From Ursus arctos (taxonomy: Eukaryota > Chordata > Mammalia > Carnivora > Ursidae): a DNA stretch of 64,000 nucleotides. The notes below the pieces were generated by a model. It worked only from the letters and a program-made list of their open reading frames with translations. It was not told the DNA's origin and made no database searches. The first letter of the stretch is position 1. The number at the start of each line of letters is the position of its first letter. Below, one piece after another: positions 21,451 to 34,075 of the stretch. Both the position numbers and the translations under genes were made by a program. The stretch lies in assembly GCF_023065955.2 (NCBI RefSeq), contig NW_026622974.1, forward strand, positions 36,301,718-36,365,717. Direction: 5' to 3'.

Positions 21451-22369
21451 ATCTTTATATAGGGTGATCATTTATAGCTCAAATCACAACTCTTTTGAGA
21501 ATTAGAGAGGGTGCTATTAATAATTTTTCTGGGAGACAGGTGTAAACCAAGACTGTTCATGGTAAAGAACAAATGGTTACCCCATGTACAGAAGGGATTC
21601 TTGGGCCACCATCTCATTGGAAGAGGGACAATAGTTAAAGGATTTGCCTTGAAGTCATGTTAGAGCAATCCCATTATTTATACCTACACTCTACGTTTGG
21701 GGTGAGGTTGGAGTGCACTGAAGACCTCTGTTGCACCATCCTTTCCTGGTATATGACAGATGCATAATATGCATATTCTTTATAGTTATTGACCCAGGAA
21801 CCTGCCCTGGCCATGCCTGTTTCTGTTTTCACTTCAAATCTATACTTTGAGGCCTTGACCACATTCTCTCTGTCTCAGACATTAGCCTTTCCACTCTCAG
21901 TTTCTCTGGGCTGGGCATCACCTGCTGGGCTCTTATAGGGCACATTTGTTGTCCTCTGGAGAATGGAAAGAGGGCCTCACCTTCTCTGTCCTCTGGGATG
22001 AGAGATCTAGTGAGGCTGCTGCTTCTCGTTTTATCAGCCTTCACTAAGCAGGGAGAAGTCCATTCTACGTATCTGGCTTCCGGGGTCCCCTCTCAACTAG
22101 CAGGTAGCCCTATTGGGGCTTTTGACAAAGCAAATTAAATTCCTGCAATTTTGCATGCTATTCACAAATGGTGCTCTTCTGGCACTTTCTAGCACTAGAG
22201 TCATTCATGCTCCATCCTCCATCCTCCAGCTTCACACATATGATGCTTCCATGACTTACCAGTTGGTAGGAAGAGGCATTGTCAGCCCTCAATCTAGTCA
22301 TTCCCAATCTTTTCTTAAGGAGAACAAGTCTTATGAAGCAGCAGGGGCTGTGGAGGATATCTGATTCTC
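21451..22369. other. Unique non-coding DNA
   Basis: No repeat or gene recognised. Open frames of 62-83 codons are unrecognised. Confidence 0.5.
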
Positions 22370-22615
22370 CTTAGCACTCCCTACTCCACATTAGGTTCTC
22401 TGCTCACATGCTCTCACCAAACCCTATGCTTCTTGTAACTCACCCACTCTCATCATGACTATTGTAACTATGTCTTTTCTTGTCTGTCTCACTCACTAAA
22501 TTATCGGCTTCTCAAGTGCCAAACCTATTTCTTATTTATCTTTTTATCTCCAGAAAGTGGCACAGTACCTGGCGTATGTGGATTCTCCAGAAATGTTAAA
22601 TGGATGACTTATTTT
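22370..22615 (+). mobile_element. LINE-2 3' end
   Basis: tcttgtctgtctcactcact, ctcaagtgccaaacctattt, ggcacagtacctggcgtatg and aatgttaaatggatgactta follow the L2 3' end order. Confidence 0.7.
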
Positions 22616-23294
22616 ATCACATGCGAATAACTCTAGGAAGTACTGAGTACTAAGGGTTATGCTCTTAGTCACACCTCAAAACAGCACTCCGGTGAGCTAA
22701 GCTGCTACCCTAGAATCTAGAAAATGTCATTAGCATGGTAAAAAATCTAGTTTGGCTTTGGCCTCCTTTGCTTATTTTTGTCCCAAAGCTACCTTTCATC
22801 TGATATTTCCCCACTTCAGTTTCAAGAAAGTCCAGTCCAGAGCACGCCTGCCAAGGAGAGACTTCAGAAGAAAAGCACCAGGGCAGTCAGGCCTCTGGGT
22901 TTCCCGTCTGTCTTGAGGGTGGAGACAAGGACGCAGTACCTCTTCTTCCTAAAATTATCTGCAACCCTAGAGACTCAACAGAAGTCATGACACTTCTTAT
23001 GGGGATGGCTGACATCTGGAGAGTGACCCTCTTGTGAATGGATGTATTTGCTTTAATTTGGAAGGATCTTATTTTCAATTCAAACATTTCATTTCACTGA
23101 GAATGACCAGGGCTGGTTACAAAGCAGGTGTTTATTAAATCCTTCCTAAATAATCCATGCAAGTTTTCTCCACTCTTTTCCTTATAGATATGCATGTTTA
23201 GCCTGTTCATAAACACCATGTGGCACTTTATTTTCAGCTTCTCTTCATGTCTATTCACACATGAAAAAGTTATTAAATTTATTCTTTTTTTCAG
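22616..23294. other. Unique non-coding DNA
   Basis: No repeat or gene recognised. Confidence 0.5.
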
Positions 23295-23935
23295 TCACCA
23301 AACTAGGTGCTAGAGAATCTCAGATTGATTGAGTGCCATCATGGCCCTCAAGGAGCAAATGGTTCTGGTGGGAGAGTCAGAGAAGTGAACAGAATGAATA
23401 GTGAAATAGAAGAAGTCAATGATGGAAACATACTGTTTCCAGTTGTTATGGAAGCACGAATTAGAGTTGAGCTACCCCGTCAACCTGAGGGGACAATGGT
23501 GGCAGAGATATTGGGGAAGCCCTACTGGAAAAAGAACACTAAGCTAAACATTATGGGATGAACAAGAATTAGGAAGTGGGCAGTTGGACATGGGGGGGCA
23601 TTTCAAGCAAGAAGACAACATGAGAAGATCTGCAGGACAAGTATAATGTTGTGTTCAAAGGAAATGAAAAGCAGCTGAGTGTTGCTAGGGCATCCTTCTA
23701 GGTAAGAAGTGGAAAGAGGTGAAGGTAGAGGAGTAGGGCAAGGTTAGATTATATGAAGAGATTGTGACTTTATTCTCTCCATGTTGAGGAGTTATTGAAA
23801 AATTCTGAGTAGATTTGCAACAATGGAATATTGTATCTGAGAGGAGGGGGATAGATTTGTGGTATACAAAATTGCTTAGGTGTAGAAATGAAGGGAAGAG
23901 GTGATAAAGCTGGTCCCTGGTGATTGGGTAACTAG
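23295..23935 (-). mobile_element. Decayed LINE-2, antisense
   Basis: Antisense L2 order: ctaggtgctagagaatctca, gccctcaaggagcaaatggt, aagtgaacagaatgaatagt, attatatgaagagattgtga and ttgaggagttattgaaaaat, near the end ggtgataaagctggtccctg. All frames are broken. Confidence 0.68.
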
Positions 23936-23945
23936 TGTGAGAATG

Positions 23946-24085
23946 AGACAGCACTGTGGTTAATAGCATGGCCTCAGGGACAATATGGCCTGAGTTCAAA
24001 TCTCAGCTTTGCCACTGCTAACTACGTAACCTTTAGCAGATGACCTAATCTCTCTGTGCCTCAGCGTCTTCATCTGTAGCTGGGG
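23946..24085 (+). mobile_element. MIR SINE, truncated on the right
   Basis: Well-kept MIR 5' half: cagcactgtggttaatagca, cctgagttcaaatctcagct, ttgccactgctaactacgta and tctctgtgcctcagcgtctt, then catctgt. It stops exactly where the SINE fragment begins; the 3' half is absent. Confidence 0.92.
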
Positions 24086-24246
24086 AGGGGCAGAAGGAGA
24101 GAAAGAGATCTCAAGCAGACTCCTTGATGAGCATGGAGCCTGATGCAGGGCTCAATCTCATGACCCTGAGATCATGACCTGAGCTGAGATCATGACCCGA
24201 GTGGAAATCAAGAGTCAGATGCTTAACTGAGCCACCCAAGTCTCCC
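24086..24246 (-). mobile_element. CAN SINE without its tail
   Basis: The minus-strand SINE body (ggagcctgatgcagggctca, atcaagagtcagatgcttaa, then ctgagccacccaa) is present, but the A-rich tail expected on the left is missing. It contains a short internal duplication (gatcatgacctgagct / gatcatgacccgagtgg). It runs directly into an L1 on the right. Confidence 0.88.
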
Positions 24247-26378
24247 TTAAAGAGGAGATATTTAAAGCTTTTCCTCTAAGATCAGAAATAAGGCAAGGAT
24301 GCTCACTTTCACCAGTACTATTCAACATAGTACCGGAAATTCTGGCCAGAGCAATTAGATAGGAAAAGAAAATGCAAGGCATATAAACTGAAAAAGGAGA
24401 AGTAAAATGATCTCTGTTCACAGATGACATAATCTTACATGCAGAAAACCCTAAAGATGCCACCAAAAAGCTGTTAGGACTAATTTAAAAATTCAGCACG
24501 GTTGCAGGATACCAAATCAACACTCAAAGTGTGATTTTATACACTGACAATGGCCATTCTGAAAAGGAAATTAAGAAAATGATCCCATTTACTATAGCAT
24601 CAAAAATGATAAAATACTTAGGAATAAACTTAACCAAGCAGAAGAAACTGAAAATTATAAGACATTGCTAGGTAAAAGAAATAAAAGAAGATATAAATGG
24701 AAAGACATACTATGTTTGTGGACTGAAAGACTTAATATTGTTAAAATGTCCATACTACCCCAAATGATCTACAGATTCAGTGCAAACCCTATCAAAATCC
24801 TAACAGCATTTTTTTGCATGAATGGAAAAAGAAAGTCCTAAAAATCACATGAAATCTCAAAGGTCCCTGAATAGCCAAAACAATCTTGACAAAAAAGAAC
24901 AGAGTTGGAGGCCTCACACTCTCTGAAAGCAAAACATACTACAAAACAATGGTAATTAAGATGGTATGGTATATTGGCATAAAGATAAATTTACAGACCA
25001 ATGGAACAGAATAGAGAGCCCAGAAATAAATGCCTGCACGTATGGCCGAATGATTTTAGACAAGGGCACCAAGATTGCACAAAGCGGGAAAGACAGCTCT
25101 TCAATAAATGGTGCTGGGAAAACTGGATATCGACATGCAAAAGAATGAAGTTGAATTTTTGCTTTCTGTTTATACAAAAATTAACTCAAAATGGATTCAA
25201 GCCCTAAATGTAAGTCTAAAACTATTAAACTCCCAGAAGAAAACCTAGAGAAAAAGCTTCATGAGATACTGGATTTGGCCCTGACATCTTGCATGTGACA
25301 CCAAAAGCACAGGCAACAAAATAAAAAATAGACAAATGGGACCATACCAAACATTAAAACTTCTGTATGCCAAAGGAAACAGTCAACAGCATAAAAAGGC
25401 AATCTATGGAATGGGAGAAGATATTGGCAAATCATATATCCGATAAGGGGTTGATATCCAGAAGATATAAGGAACTTCTACAACTCAGCAATGAAAAAAC
25501 CAAATAAACCAATTAAAAAATGGGAAAACGACTTGAATAGACATTTCTCCAAACAAAATATACAAATGGCCAACAATTACACTCAAAGATGTTCAATATC
25601 ACTAATCATTAGGAAAATTCAAATTAAAACCAGAACCAGATATAACCTCATATCCATCACGATGACCACTATCCAAAGAACAGAAAATAACAAGTATTGG
25701 AGAAGATGCAGAGAGGTTGGAAGCCTCGTGCACTGTTGGTGGGAATACAAAATGGTGTGGTCATTATGGAAAACATTCCTCCAAAATTTAAAAATAGAGT
25801 TGCCGTATGATCCAGCAATTTCAGTTTTCTGTATGTATCCAAAAGAAACAAAACAAGATCTCAAAAAGATATTCGCATGCTTTTATTCATTGCAGTATTA
25901 TCACAGCAGCAAAAGGCCGAAGCAAACCAAATGTCCATTGGCAGATGCCTGGGTAAAACGTGGTATATACACACAACAGAATATTGTGAAGCCTGAAGAA
26001 AGAATAAGACTTAAAAAAAGAAAATTTTGTCACATGCTACAACATCAACGAACCAGTCCCTAAAGGAGAAATACTGTATGAGTCCTTTCATATGAAGTAT
26101 CTGAAATAGTCAAAATCAAAGCAACAGAAAGGAGAAATGTGGTTGCCAAGGGCTAGGGGAAGGGGAAATCAGTGTTTAGGACGGGCAGAGATTCAGTGTT
26201 GCAAGATGAAACAGTTGTAGAGATACGTTGTACAACAACGAAAATGTACTTAATACTCCTGAACTATATACTTGAAAATGGTTAAGATGGCAAATTTAAT
26301 GTTATATCTTACTGGGTTTTTTTTTTTTTTATTTTTATTTTTTACCACCATTGAAAAAAAGTTAAACAAAAAAACAAA
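24247..26378 (+). pseudogene. 5'-truncated old LINE-1 (ORF2 C-terminal half and 3' end)
   Basis: The text starts inside the ORF2 reverse transcriptase region (ctctaagatcagaaataagg, tcaacatagtaccggaaatt). The active-site codons are readable at 24,417-24,428 as F-T-D-D. It continues through HAKRMKLN-like text and the C-terminal domain (190-codon frame 25,491-26,063), where two of the four Cys/His ligands are lost: the first and last Cys of the usual C-x3-C-x7-H-x4-C have become Tyr (YWRRC...HCWWEY). It ends in tatcttactgggtttttttt and an A-rich tract near 26,378. Stops and frameshifts throughout; not functional. L1MA/L1MB-like age. Confidence 0.93.
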
Positions 26379-26730
26379 TGGGAGGGTGGGATCATATTCC
26401 TTAGGAAACACATGGAGAATGAGGACAGCAGGCCGAGGATGGAACAGACTCCTCTGAGATCTTTTCGTATCCTCTGGGAATGTGTTAGGAGGGGGCAAAC
26501 ACCATACATAATGATTACGGAAGTCGGCTTCAGACCTCCTGCTTTACACGTTCTTTTCTTTCTAGAAGAGTTGGGGATCTCAACGGCAGATTATTTTCAA
26601 ACCTGAATGTTATTACTGGAAGGATTTCAATCAGAGTAATTTGCAGACAAAGGAAATTAAATTTTAAAAGTGATGTAGGTAGAACTCAAGAAGCACTACT
26701 GATAGGCCCGCTAAGAAATGCAAAAGCCAG
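26379..26730. other. Unique non-coding DNA
   Basis: No repeat or gene recognised before the SINE at 26,731. Confidence 0.5.
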
Positions 26731-26933
26731 GGTGCCTGGGTGGTGCAGTCAGTTGACTCTTGGTTTTGGCTCAGGTCATGGTCAGGTCATGGGGCGGAGC
26801 CTCAGGTTGGGCTCCACACCCAGCATGGAGTCAGCGTGGGATTCTCGCTCTCTCCTTCTCCCTCTGCCCCTCCCCGAACTTGCACGCGGGCGCTCTCTCT
26901 CTCTCTTAAATAAATTAATTAAGAAAAAAATGA
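26731..26933 (+). mobile_element. CAN SINE
   Basis: Head ggtgcctgggtggtgcagtc, a duplicated tcaggtcatgg, TC-rich ctctctccttctccctctgc, and taaataaattaattaag tail. A 9-bp target duplication (aaaagccag) flanks it at 26,722-26,730 and 26,934-26,942. Confidence 0.95.
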
Positions 26934-26942
26934 AAAAGCCAG

Positions 26943-28194
26943 CTCTGGAAAGTGAAGATGTAAGAACACACATGGAACTAAAGTCACTTTGGAGATGTCT
27001 GCTGATTGTGTGGTGAAGTCAGAACAAAGCAAAGTTAGGGCCGTCTGAAGTCAGTGGGGAAATTAAGGTTAGCAACACAGTACTAGGGTGCTAGATTTTC
27101 TAAACCAAGGTTGGCACGCAGGCCCGAGACGGGCAAAATGCTTTAAGCCACAACTACGGTAGAAAATCGAGGCTATGTGGTAGGCGCTCTCACAGCCCTC
27201 CTTCTCGGAACGCACAGCATGTTGAACCCCCTTCAGGTATTCTGAAAGAAAGAAAAGCCACCACGGGTAAGATGTCACAGGGAAGTTGCGAGCAGGGTGA
27301 CCAGAGAAAGCGGTGACAGGCAGGAAGAGGTAGCATTTGAGTTTAATCCTAAACAAGTGAGTTGATTCAGGACCCTTATCTAGACCTCCTTTCCCACAGC
27401 CCATACCTCCAGGGGCCCCGTGGGGTGACGAGGTATCCTAGTATCTTCATAGATGATTTTGAGAGAACTGGAGGAGAGAACACAAGCTTCTTTTGGTAAA
27501 CAGGGTCCTGCTCTGGGGGGCATCAGTTTAGCTCCTTTACGGGCACTAAATTCATCAGCAAAACATTCGTTAAACCTCCAACTCAAACATTATGGCTAAG
27601 AAGGAATGGGGGTGGGTAACCCAGGCCCTAAATCATAGAGACCAGATTCTAAGTAACAGCGGTGACTGTACGTATTTATATCTGTTCCTGAGGACGTAAG
27701 TAATCCACACACTTGCTCAGCTGAGGACTTGATGTTCTGCCATTCGGTACATGAACAGTGACTCTCTATGGGGCAGCCTCAAAAGAAAAGAAACTGCTCT
27801 CCCTCCCACAAAGCTTTATTATTGGCCTAAGAACCCCAGCTCCCTCTGTCTCTCTCTTTGTCTCTCTCTCTCACACACACACACACTCACAAGTGCAGTC
27901 ACTTAAAAATTAAACTAACATCCTTTTTAATGGCAAAGGCGGTTGCTCTGAGTGCTTGAGACTGCTCAAGGTGAAGGGAAGCATTGGCTCCGAACACCCG
28001 CGGCTGCATCAAGCTATATCTTCTCGAGGACACTTGATCTTGAGCCTACCTTCCCCAAAGAAATGCCATTTGCTTTCTCACCAAGGTCTCTGAAAAATAC
28101 CAATCGTAATCATGCATGCATCTCTCCCGGCCCTTGAACACACATTTAATTGAGAGCTTCCTTCGGATGAGGGTTCAGATGCGAGCATGTCACC
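26943..28194. other. Unique non-coding DNA
   Basis: No repeat recognised except the CT/CA microsatellite at 27,847-27,890. Open frames up to 111 codons are unrecognised and lack context. Confidence 0.5.
27847..27890 (+). repeat. (TC)n(CA)n compound microsatellite
   Basis: tctctctctttg, then tctctctctctc, followed by acacacacacacac. Confidence 0.93.
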
Positions 28195-28262
28195 TGGGCC
28201 ATCCCGGCCTCCATGCATGAGTAGCACAACTCTTTGCAAATAAACAAAGCTTTGAGTTCCTG
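28195..28262. promoter_or_regulatory. Candidate enhancer: clustered octamer-, forkhead- and SOX-like sites
   Basis: The string ctttgcaaataaacaaagct (about 28,233-28,252) packs an octamer-like tttgcaaat, a forkhead taaaca and a SOX acaaag, overlapping in 20 bp. It lies in repeat-free DNA beside catgcatga. This is motif reading only; such clusters also occur by chance. Confidence 0.25.
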
Positions 28263-28839
28263 GGGGGAAAAATGCAGCTTACACAGCACTTAGGAGTGCT
28301 CAAAGGGCCTCTGTTCGTTCTCCATACTAATGTGGTTTCACAAGAAGACCAAGATTATTTTATTGCCCCAGGATGCCAGGAAATTTTCATTTGGCTCCCT
28401 CAGATCTTTGGGATAAAAGTGGGACAGTAAGGGAAAGAACTCCCTTTGCTGTCTTAGATTTCTGTTCTCCAGGAAAATATGTTATGTTTTCTAAGATCAG
28501 ATACTCTGTCGTTTATTTATAGGTTTGGTAACTGTATTATTTTACATCCCCCAGTCCCTGTTTTTTTCAAAGGAATATCTGACCCTCTGCTCCTTCCTGT
28601 TTGGGATCGTTTCATGGGATTCCACTGTCAGCTAAAACATAGGTGGTACCTTTCTCGTAACTTAGGCTTATCTACTGACGTAGAAAGGAAGGACGCAGGT
28701 ATTTCCTAAGTAGAAGTTATCACCACAATTAAAAACTAACAAAGTAAGTACACTTTCTAGTACACCCCGAAACAGTTCATACTAGACGTTGTTGAGTTGT
28801 AGACTGGGAGAATAAGGTCGAAGTTACCCATGTGGTAGC
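28263..28839. other. Unique non-coding DNA
   Basis: No repeat or gene recognised. Confidence 0.5.
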
Positions 28840-29060
28840 TTCTGAGACAGGGCTTCCCTGAGCACCCTTTCTGACACTGTACTCCCCCTGCCTCTCTCGC
28901 CTTCCCTCTGCTTCGTTTTTCTTCATAGCACTCAACACTTCACATTGTATTTGTTTATTTATTGTCTGTCTCCCTCCACTAGGATGCAATCTCCATAAAT
29001 GAAAGGCTTGGGTTCTGTCTTGGCTGTACTTCCGGCAGCTCTAGAACCCATGACAAAGGA
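28840..29060 (+). mobile_element. LINE-2 3' end
   Basis: ttatttattgtctgtctccc, tccactaggatgcaatctcc, ggttctgtcttggctgtact and agctctagaacccatgacaa follow the L2 3' pattern. Confidence 0.75.
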
Positions 29061-30009
29061 ATGCGTGGCCCCACGGGAGGGAGGAGTACCTTATTTGTGG
29101 ACTTAAAGAAAACCGAATGCTGACTTTCAACCTTCAATCAGCTTCAAAAACTCTATTATTCCATTTCTTAAGCTCTCACCTTGAGTCATTCTCACTCAGC
29201 TTTACCATAAAATATTTAATAAATTCTACAAGCAATGAGAAAGAAGAAAAACTCTGTAACCTCACTTTTATTACTGAAGTGAGAGAAAGTAGCCGCCCCC
29301 CCGCCCCACCATGAGTAAGGGGCTCTAGCATTCCATGTCTCACCTCCATGGACTGGGTTCTCTGTACTTTTAATATCCTGGCACCCAGAGCTTTGCTCTG
29401 TTTCTCTGGCTTTTTCTGCTATCCTGCACGAGTATCTGCTGTTGTAAAGGAGATCAGCGCTTGGCAAAACGAGAATCCAAAGCTTCCTACCATTTGCGAA
29501 ATTAAAAATGTTATAAGTATTTCCAAAATGGGAAATAAAAATATAATAACATTGCCATATTGAATGCATTTGGGAAGCAAATGGGGGTACAAGTAATAAA
29601 TCATAGTAGAGTTAACATATATATTTTTCCCCACACATTGTCCTCCTGAATTATCAGCTAGTCCCTCTCCTCTTCAACTCTGTTCCCCAAATGCCCAAAT
29701 GAAAAATTCACTTGCACACGAAATAAACATTTTCTATAGGGGATATATATATAATAAATCTTATTAAAAGGAAATTTCTGCTAACCTGATTTCCTTTCCG
29801 ATTGCTCTCAAGGATTTTTTTTCATATGCTTTTGACCATAAATTTAACAAATTGCTTTCTTGACTTCAAAAATTTGCTCCTCAAGTAGTTGAATTTTATT
29901 GCTTCTCCGTCATGCAGTGGTGGCCCCATTTATATTGCTTAGTGGGATGCTCAGAACTAAGTTAAGAAGTAGATGCCACTTACCAAATGAAGGGCCCTGA
30001 GCTCCATGC
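29061..30009. other. Unique non-coding DNA
   Basis: No repeat recognised; the 117-codon minus frame at 29,216-29,569 has no recognisable feature and AT-rich, non-coding-like composition. Confidence 0.5.
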
Positions 30010-30110
30010 TCTAAGTCACACAGCGAGCAAGCCTGGGAGCCAGAATTCAAGCCCGGGTCATCTTGACTTTAAAGCCTCCTTCCCCTTCTCTGTTAAACCT
30101 ACCATCGGAC
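30010..30110 (-). mobile_element. MIR fragment
   Basis: aagtcacacagcgagcaagc, ctgggagccagaattcaagc and ccgggtcatcttgactttaa match antisense MIR. Confidence 0.7.
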
Positions 30111-33100
30111 TTTCCACATAGTCATCTTATCTATTTATCATCTTATTTGGGGCGGGCGCATCCCTACATGTTTAGTTAAAATAGAACTGGACTAAGAGAG
30201 GAGGTATTCTTTAGGGCTTGGTTTTCTTACTTGTCGAATTTCCAAGGAGGGTTTCCGTGTTTCTTTCAATCCTGAAATTCTATGGCAATACAATGATCTT
30301 GATTGGAATCAATAAGAATAAAATATAATTTTAAAATATAAGTGGTTCAGTGGTAGGAACCTATATTCAAAGCTCTTCCATTACTCAAAAAGAAGGAAAA
30401 TATTAAAACATTAAATTTTAGCAAATGTTCATATCAAATATGGTTATAAGTTTAAATCTGGGTTAAAATATTCTTTAAAATTTAGTTCACCTAAAGTCAG
30501 GATAGTTACAACTACAAAATGCTATACATATCTATATTTGTATGAAGAGTTTGATTAGATGTGCCTGATTTTCACTGTTTCGGGCAAGGCACAAAGTCAT
30601 CCTAAGCTAGGCTTTAGGAAAGGCTGCAAACACTGTCACTTCTGTGATGGGGCACAGTAGGCCTGACTGGTCACATGACCAGGACACCCTCCCCCTCTCC
30701 GCCCCCCAACACAGGCACCACCACCCTGGGTTCTGGGGGGGACCTCACACAGGATCTGCAAGGCCACCTCCTGGTTGCCATTGTGTTCTCCAAAGTTTGA
30801 CAAACAAGAACCCCTCCCCACCAGCTCCCCACACTCTAAAACTGGTAAAGAGGGGGCTGTTTCTTATTCAAAGTAAAGAGACCTGTTTCCAAACCTTCCT
30901 AATCATTAATCTATGGTAAAATGTAGGTTTCATACCACAGTCTCATTTTCATTTTGAGGCTAATGTTCCCTGATACGCAGTTCTGCTTTTCCCTTTGAAT
31001 GGTCTCGATTATTTTTTAATGCCCTTTGACTGCCCCGTTCTATAAATCACACTGGTGCTTTCTTTCTTTTAATCATGTTTATATACATTAGAATGTTTTC
31101 CACTATGTGGAAATGTACACATATTCGTTACAGCTTTCTTAAAGTACTAACAATCTTTTAAAGCACTAGTAACCCAAAGTACAAACATTTAATGGCATTA
31201 TATTAACCCAAGTTAAAAAAAAAGTTGAAACACATTTTGAGTACATTTTCTTTGAGAATGTTACTATTTTTGTCTACTGGAACTTTCATTTTCGAGGGGA
31301 GTGGTGGAAGAAAACTCTCAGTGGAGTTTTACCATAAACATAGCTGTATGGAGACAATGTGTAGTACAAGGAATGAGAAAAACAGGAGAACTGTTTCACT
31401 GGCAAGATACATAAATTAGTACCTGGATGTGCCAAGATGGCCCTGACATTGTGAAATCTGACATTCAGAATTGCTAAAATCTCAATGCACCACTCAAATG
31501 TTTAAAGATGGTCCTCACTTTCAAAGAGTGTCTACACAAGTGATATCTTTCATCCAGAAATTCTACTATCTAAATATTCCAGAGACTTTGAAATGGAAAT
31601 TGTCTCCATAAAGCATTTTTTTAGGGGTGGGGAGGCCAAAAATCTCAGGGGAAAAAAAAATGTCCCTTAAAAATCTGTATCAAAGAGAATGAAACTCCAA
31701 ATTGAAATTTCCCATGCCATGCATTTGATGTTAAAGCCAGTCATGCTTTGCTTATATATTTTAATGAAATGATCTTAAGTCAGGATGCAGCATTTATCTC
31801 ATGGTTCTTTTTAAAAAATTAAGTCCAGAAAGAGAGTCAGAGAGGTTCATTGAACAGGTGAACAAAGTACCCCTGAGACAAATAATCCCATCTACTGAAT
31901 ATAGCCTGTCTTTTCTAATGCCTTGGTAAAGAAAACCTACATTAAAAAAAAATACAATAGTGGGAAGGTTAAACATTTTCATGCGAGCTCTACTATAAAA
32001 TGACAACAAATGGAGATGTCATTGATACAAATGTCCTTGTGCGTGCACACACGCACACACACACACACACACACTCACACTCCTTCCAACCTTGCCAGAT
32101 TTACCTATGGTCTGGAGGGTCAGATTTTCATCAGGTTATGGAATTAAGCCTAAACTTACTTTCTCATGTTAAGCATTTGTTCTGACATATGTTTTTTTTT
32201 CCTTCCAACTTTGTTGGAATTTTTTATTCCATTTTTATAGGACAGCTTTGACTCCACACTAAACCATGCCACTAACACGTTACTTAATCTAACTGGCACA
32301 TTGTAAAATTTTACACATGCGCTCATCCAGATAATTACACAATTAATTTTCACTTAGTTCAGCTGAAACGGGGATAATGAAATTTCCACTGGTGTACTGT
32401 TACGTCCAGGGGCCAAGGGTCAGTTTCCTGTTTGGATAAGGGTGAGTTTAAAGAGGATTTCTGACAGTCTCCTTACTTCAACTGGTTCTAAAAACATTGC
32501 AATGGAATTTCAATTTACAGCTCAGTTCAACGAAAGGAGCAGATGTTGGGAGTGTGCCACCGCCATGCGAGAGCCTCCTTCCACACAGGTGTGCAAAGGA
32601 AACCGTCAGCTCTTGCTTTAAGACATGTCTCTACTACCTTCCATTCTAGAGTGAAAAACTGGCTGACAGACACTTGGAATTCATTTTTCCCCGAAGATTT
32701 AGACATCTGCTGCGCCATGATATTAAAGCAAAGGTCTCAGTTCCTACTGCCTTTAATTCTAAAGGAAAATAGTCGAATCTCCATGACCAAACTGTCCTCA
32801 AGTGGAGAGGGCACTTGAAATCATATTCTTGTGGAATTTCTTCACAGAGCACAAGTGCCCCAAGATCTAGGTTGTCCTGGTGGCAAAAGGGAAGACATTT
32901 TACTTTGAAAGAAAGTGTAAACCTTAATCTTTCCTTGACGGTTTGCTTGTTTTGCTATAATTTCAAGGGTTAAATGTCTTATCCTTAGGGCTAGTAGGGT
33001 ATTTTATACATAGCAGTGAAAGACGCCCAACAAGGAAATTCTGTTCACTGAAGAATCAGCTATATTGCTGAAACTCTACATGTGGTCGAACGAGGACTGG

Positions 33101-33639
33101 ACTCTAACACAAAAGTCAGCTTTATGTGAAATCACTATGAATATAAAATGTTCATTGTGTGGTGAGTGATAAAAATGCCTGACCAGAGTCATATCTGTTA
33201 ATTAATAAGGCTGCGTTTCGATGTCAATTCCTGTCTAGGTTAACATCGGGGTGGAGAATTGGTTTTATAGCTGAATCCAAATGCCACGAACATTACCATA
33301 TGAAGGACGAGGCTGAAATGTTTACCTCTATAGATAATAAAGAAAATTACTAAAAGGAACTATAAAAGTACCGTATGTTATTATTAATAGCCAAATGCAT
33401 TTCTTCTAAAAGCACTGGAAAATTCACATGTTAAAACTCAAGAAAAAGAGGTTTTAGGTTCTGGCAGCATAGTTCCACACTATCCAAAGAAATAACCTAA
33501 CCTTCTACAACAAACGAATCTTGCACAGGTCTAAAATAATTTAGGAGAAAAGATCTGACACTTACAGGTATTAGTTTACAAATATGTATCCAGAAAGAGT
33601 ACTTATGTCTCTTTCACGTGCAAGGTCGCGAGCTGGACT
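30111..33639. other. Long unique region
   Basis: About 3.5 kb with no transposon recognised. It contains a C/G-run segment at 30,684-30,751, the CA repeat at 32,045-32,080, and many short frames without recognisable product. Like 5,166-8,749, it is a candidate for conserved non-coding DNA. Confidence 0.4.
32045..32080 (+). repeat. (CA)n microsatellite
   Basis: About seventeen CA units with two interruptions (acgcac, actcac). The minus-strand (TG)n can adopt Z-DNA. Confidence 0.95.
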
Positions 33640-34075
33640 CTGCTCTTCCTCCAACATCCCAGGTAGGCTCTGCCTTCGGGTCTCTGCACTGGCTACTTCC
33701 CGTGCCTGGAACCCTTGTGCTCCACACACCTACAGGATGAACTCTCTTAGTCCCAAGAGTTTGCCCAAATCTACCTTTTCACGGAAGCTGACTCCAAATT
33801 GCAATTCACACTGTCCTGCCTCCTCCCTTGGCCCCAGCTCTTCCAGACTCCTCCTTTACCCTGATCTACTTTTCTTTCTTCATAACTCTTACCACATTCA
33901 AACATACTATGGAATTTACATATTTATTACTCATCTATTGTTTATTGTCCTCCAATGGAATATAAGCTCCCAGATGGCAGGGATCTTCGTTTTGTTTACT
34001 GCCATAGTCCAAGCCCCTCAGATGGTGCTTGCTGGGTGCTCAGTGAATATATGGGATGACTGGATAAATGAATAA
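33640..34075 (+). mobile_element. LINE-2 3' end, fairly complete
   Basis: Clear L2 order: ggtctctgcactggctactt, cccgtgcctggaacccttgt, aatataagctcccagatggc, agggatcttcgttttgttta, and gctcagtgaatatatgggat. It explains the 163-codon frame at 33,584-34,075, which is not a host gene. Confidence 0.9.

Noticed and set aside
25491..26063. 190-codon plus-strand frame
   Set aside because: Old L1 ORF2 C-terminal region with broken metal-binding motif.
33584..34075. 163-codon plus-strand frame
   Set aside because: Runs through a clear LINE-2 3' end; no protein signature.
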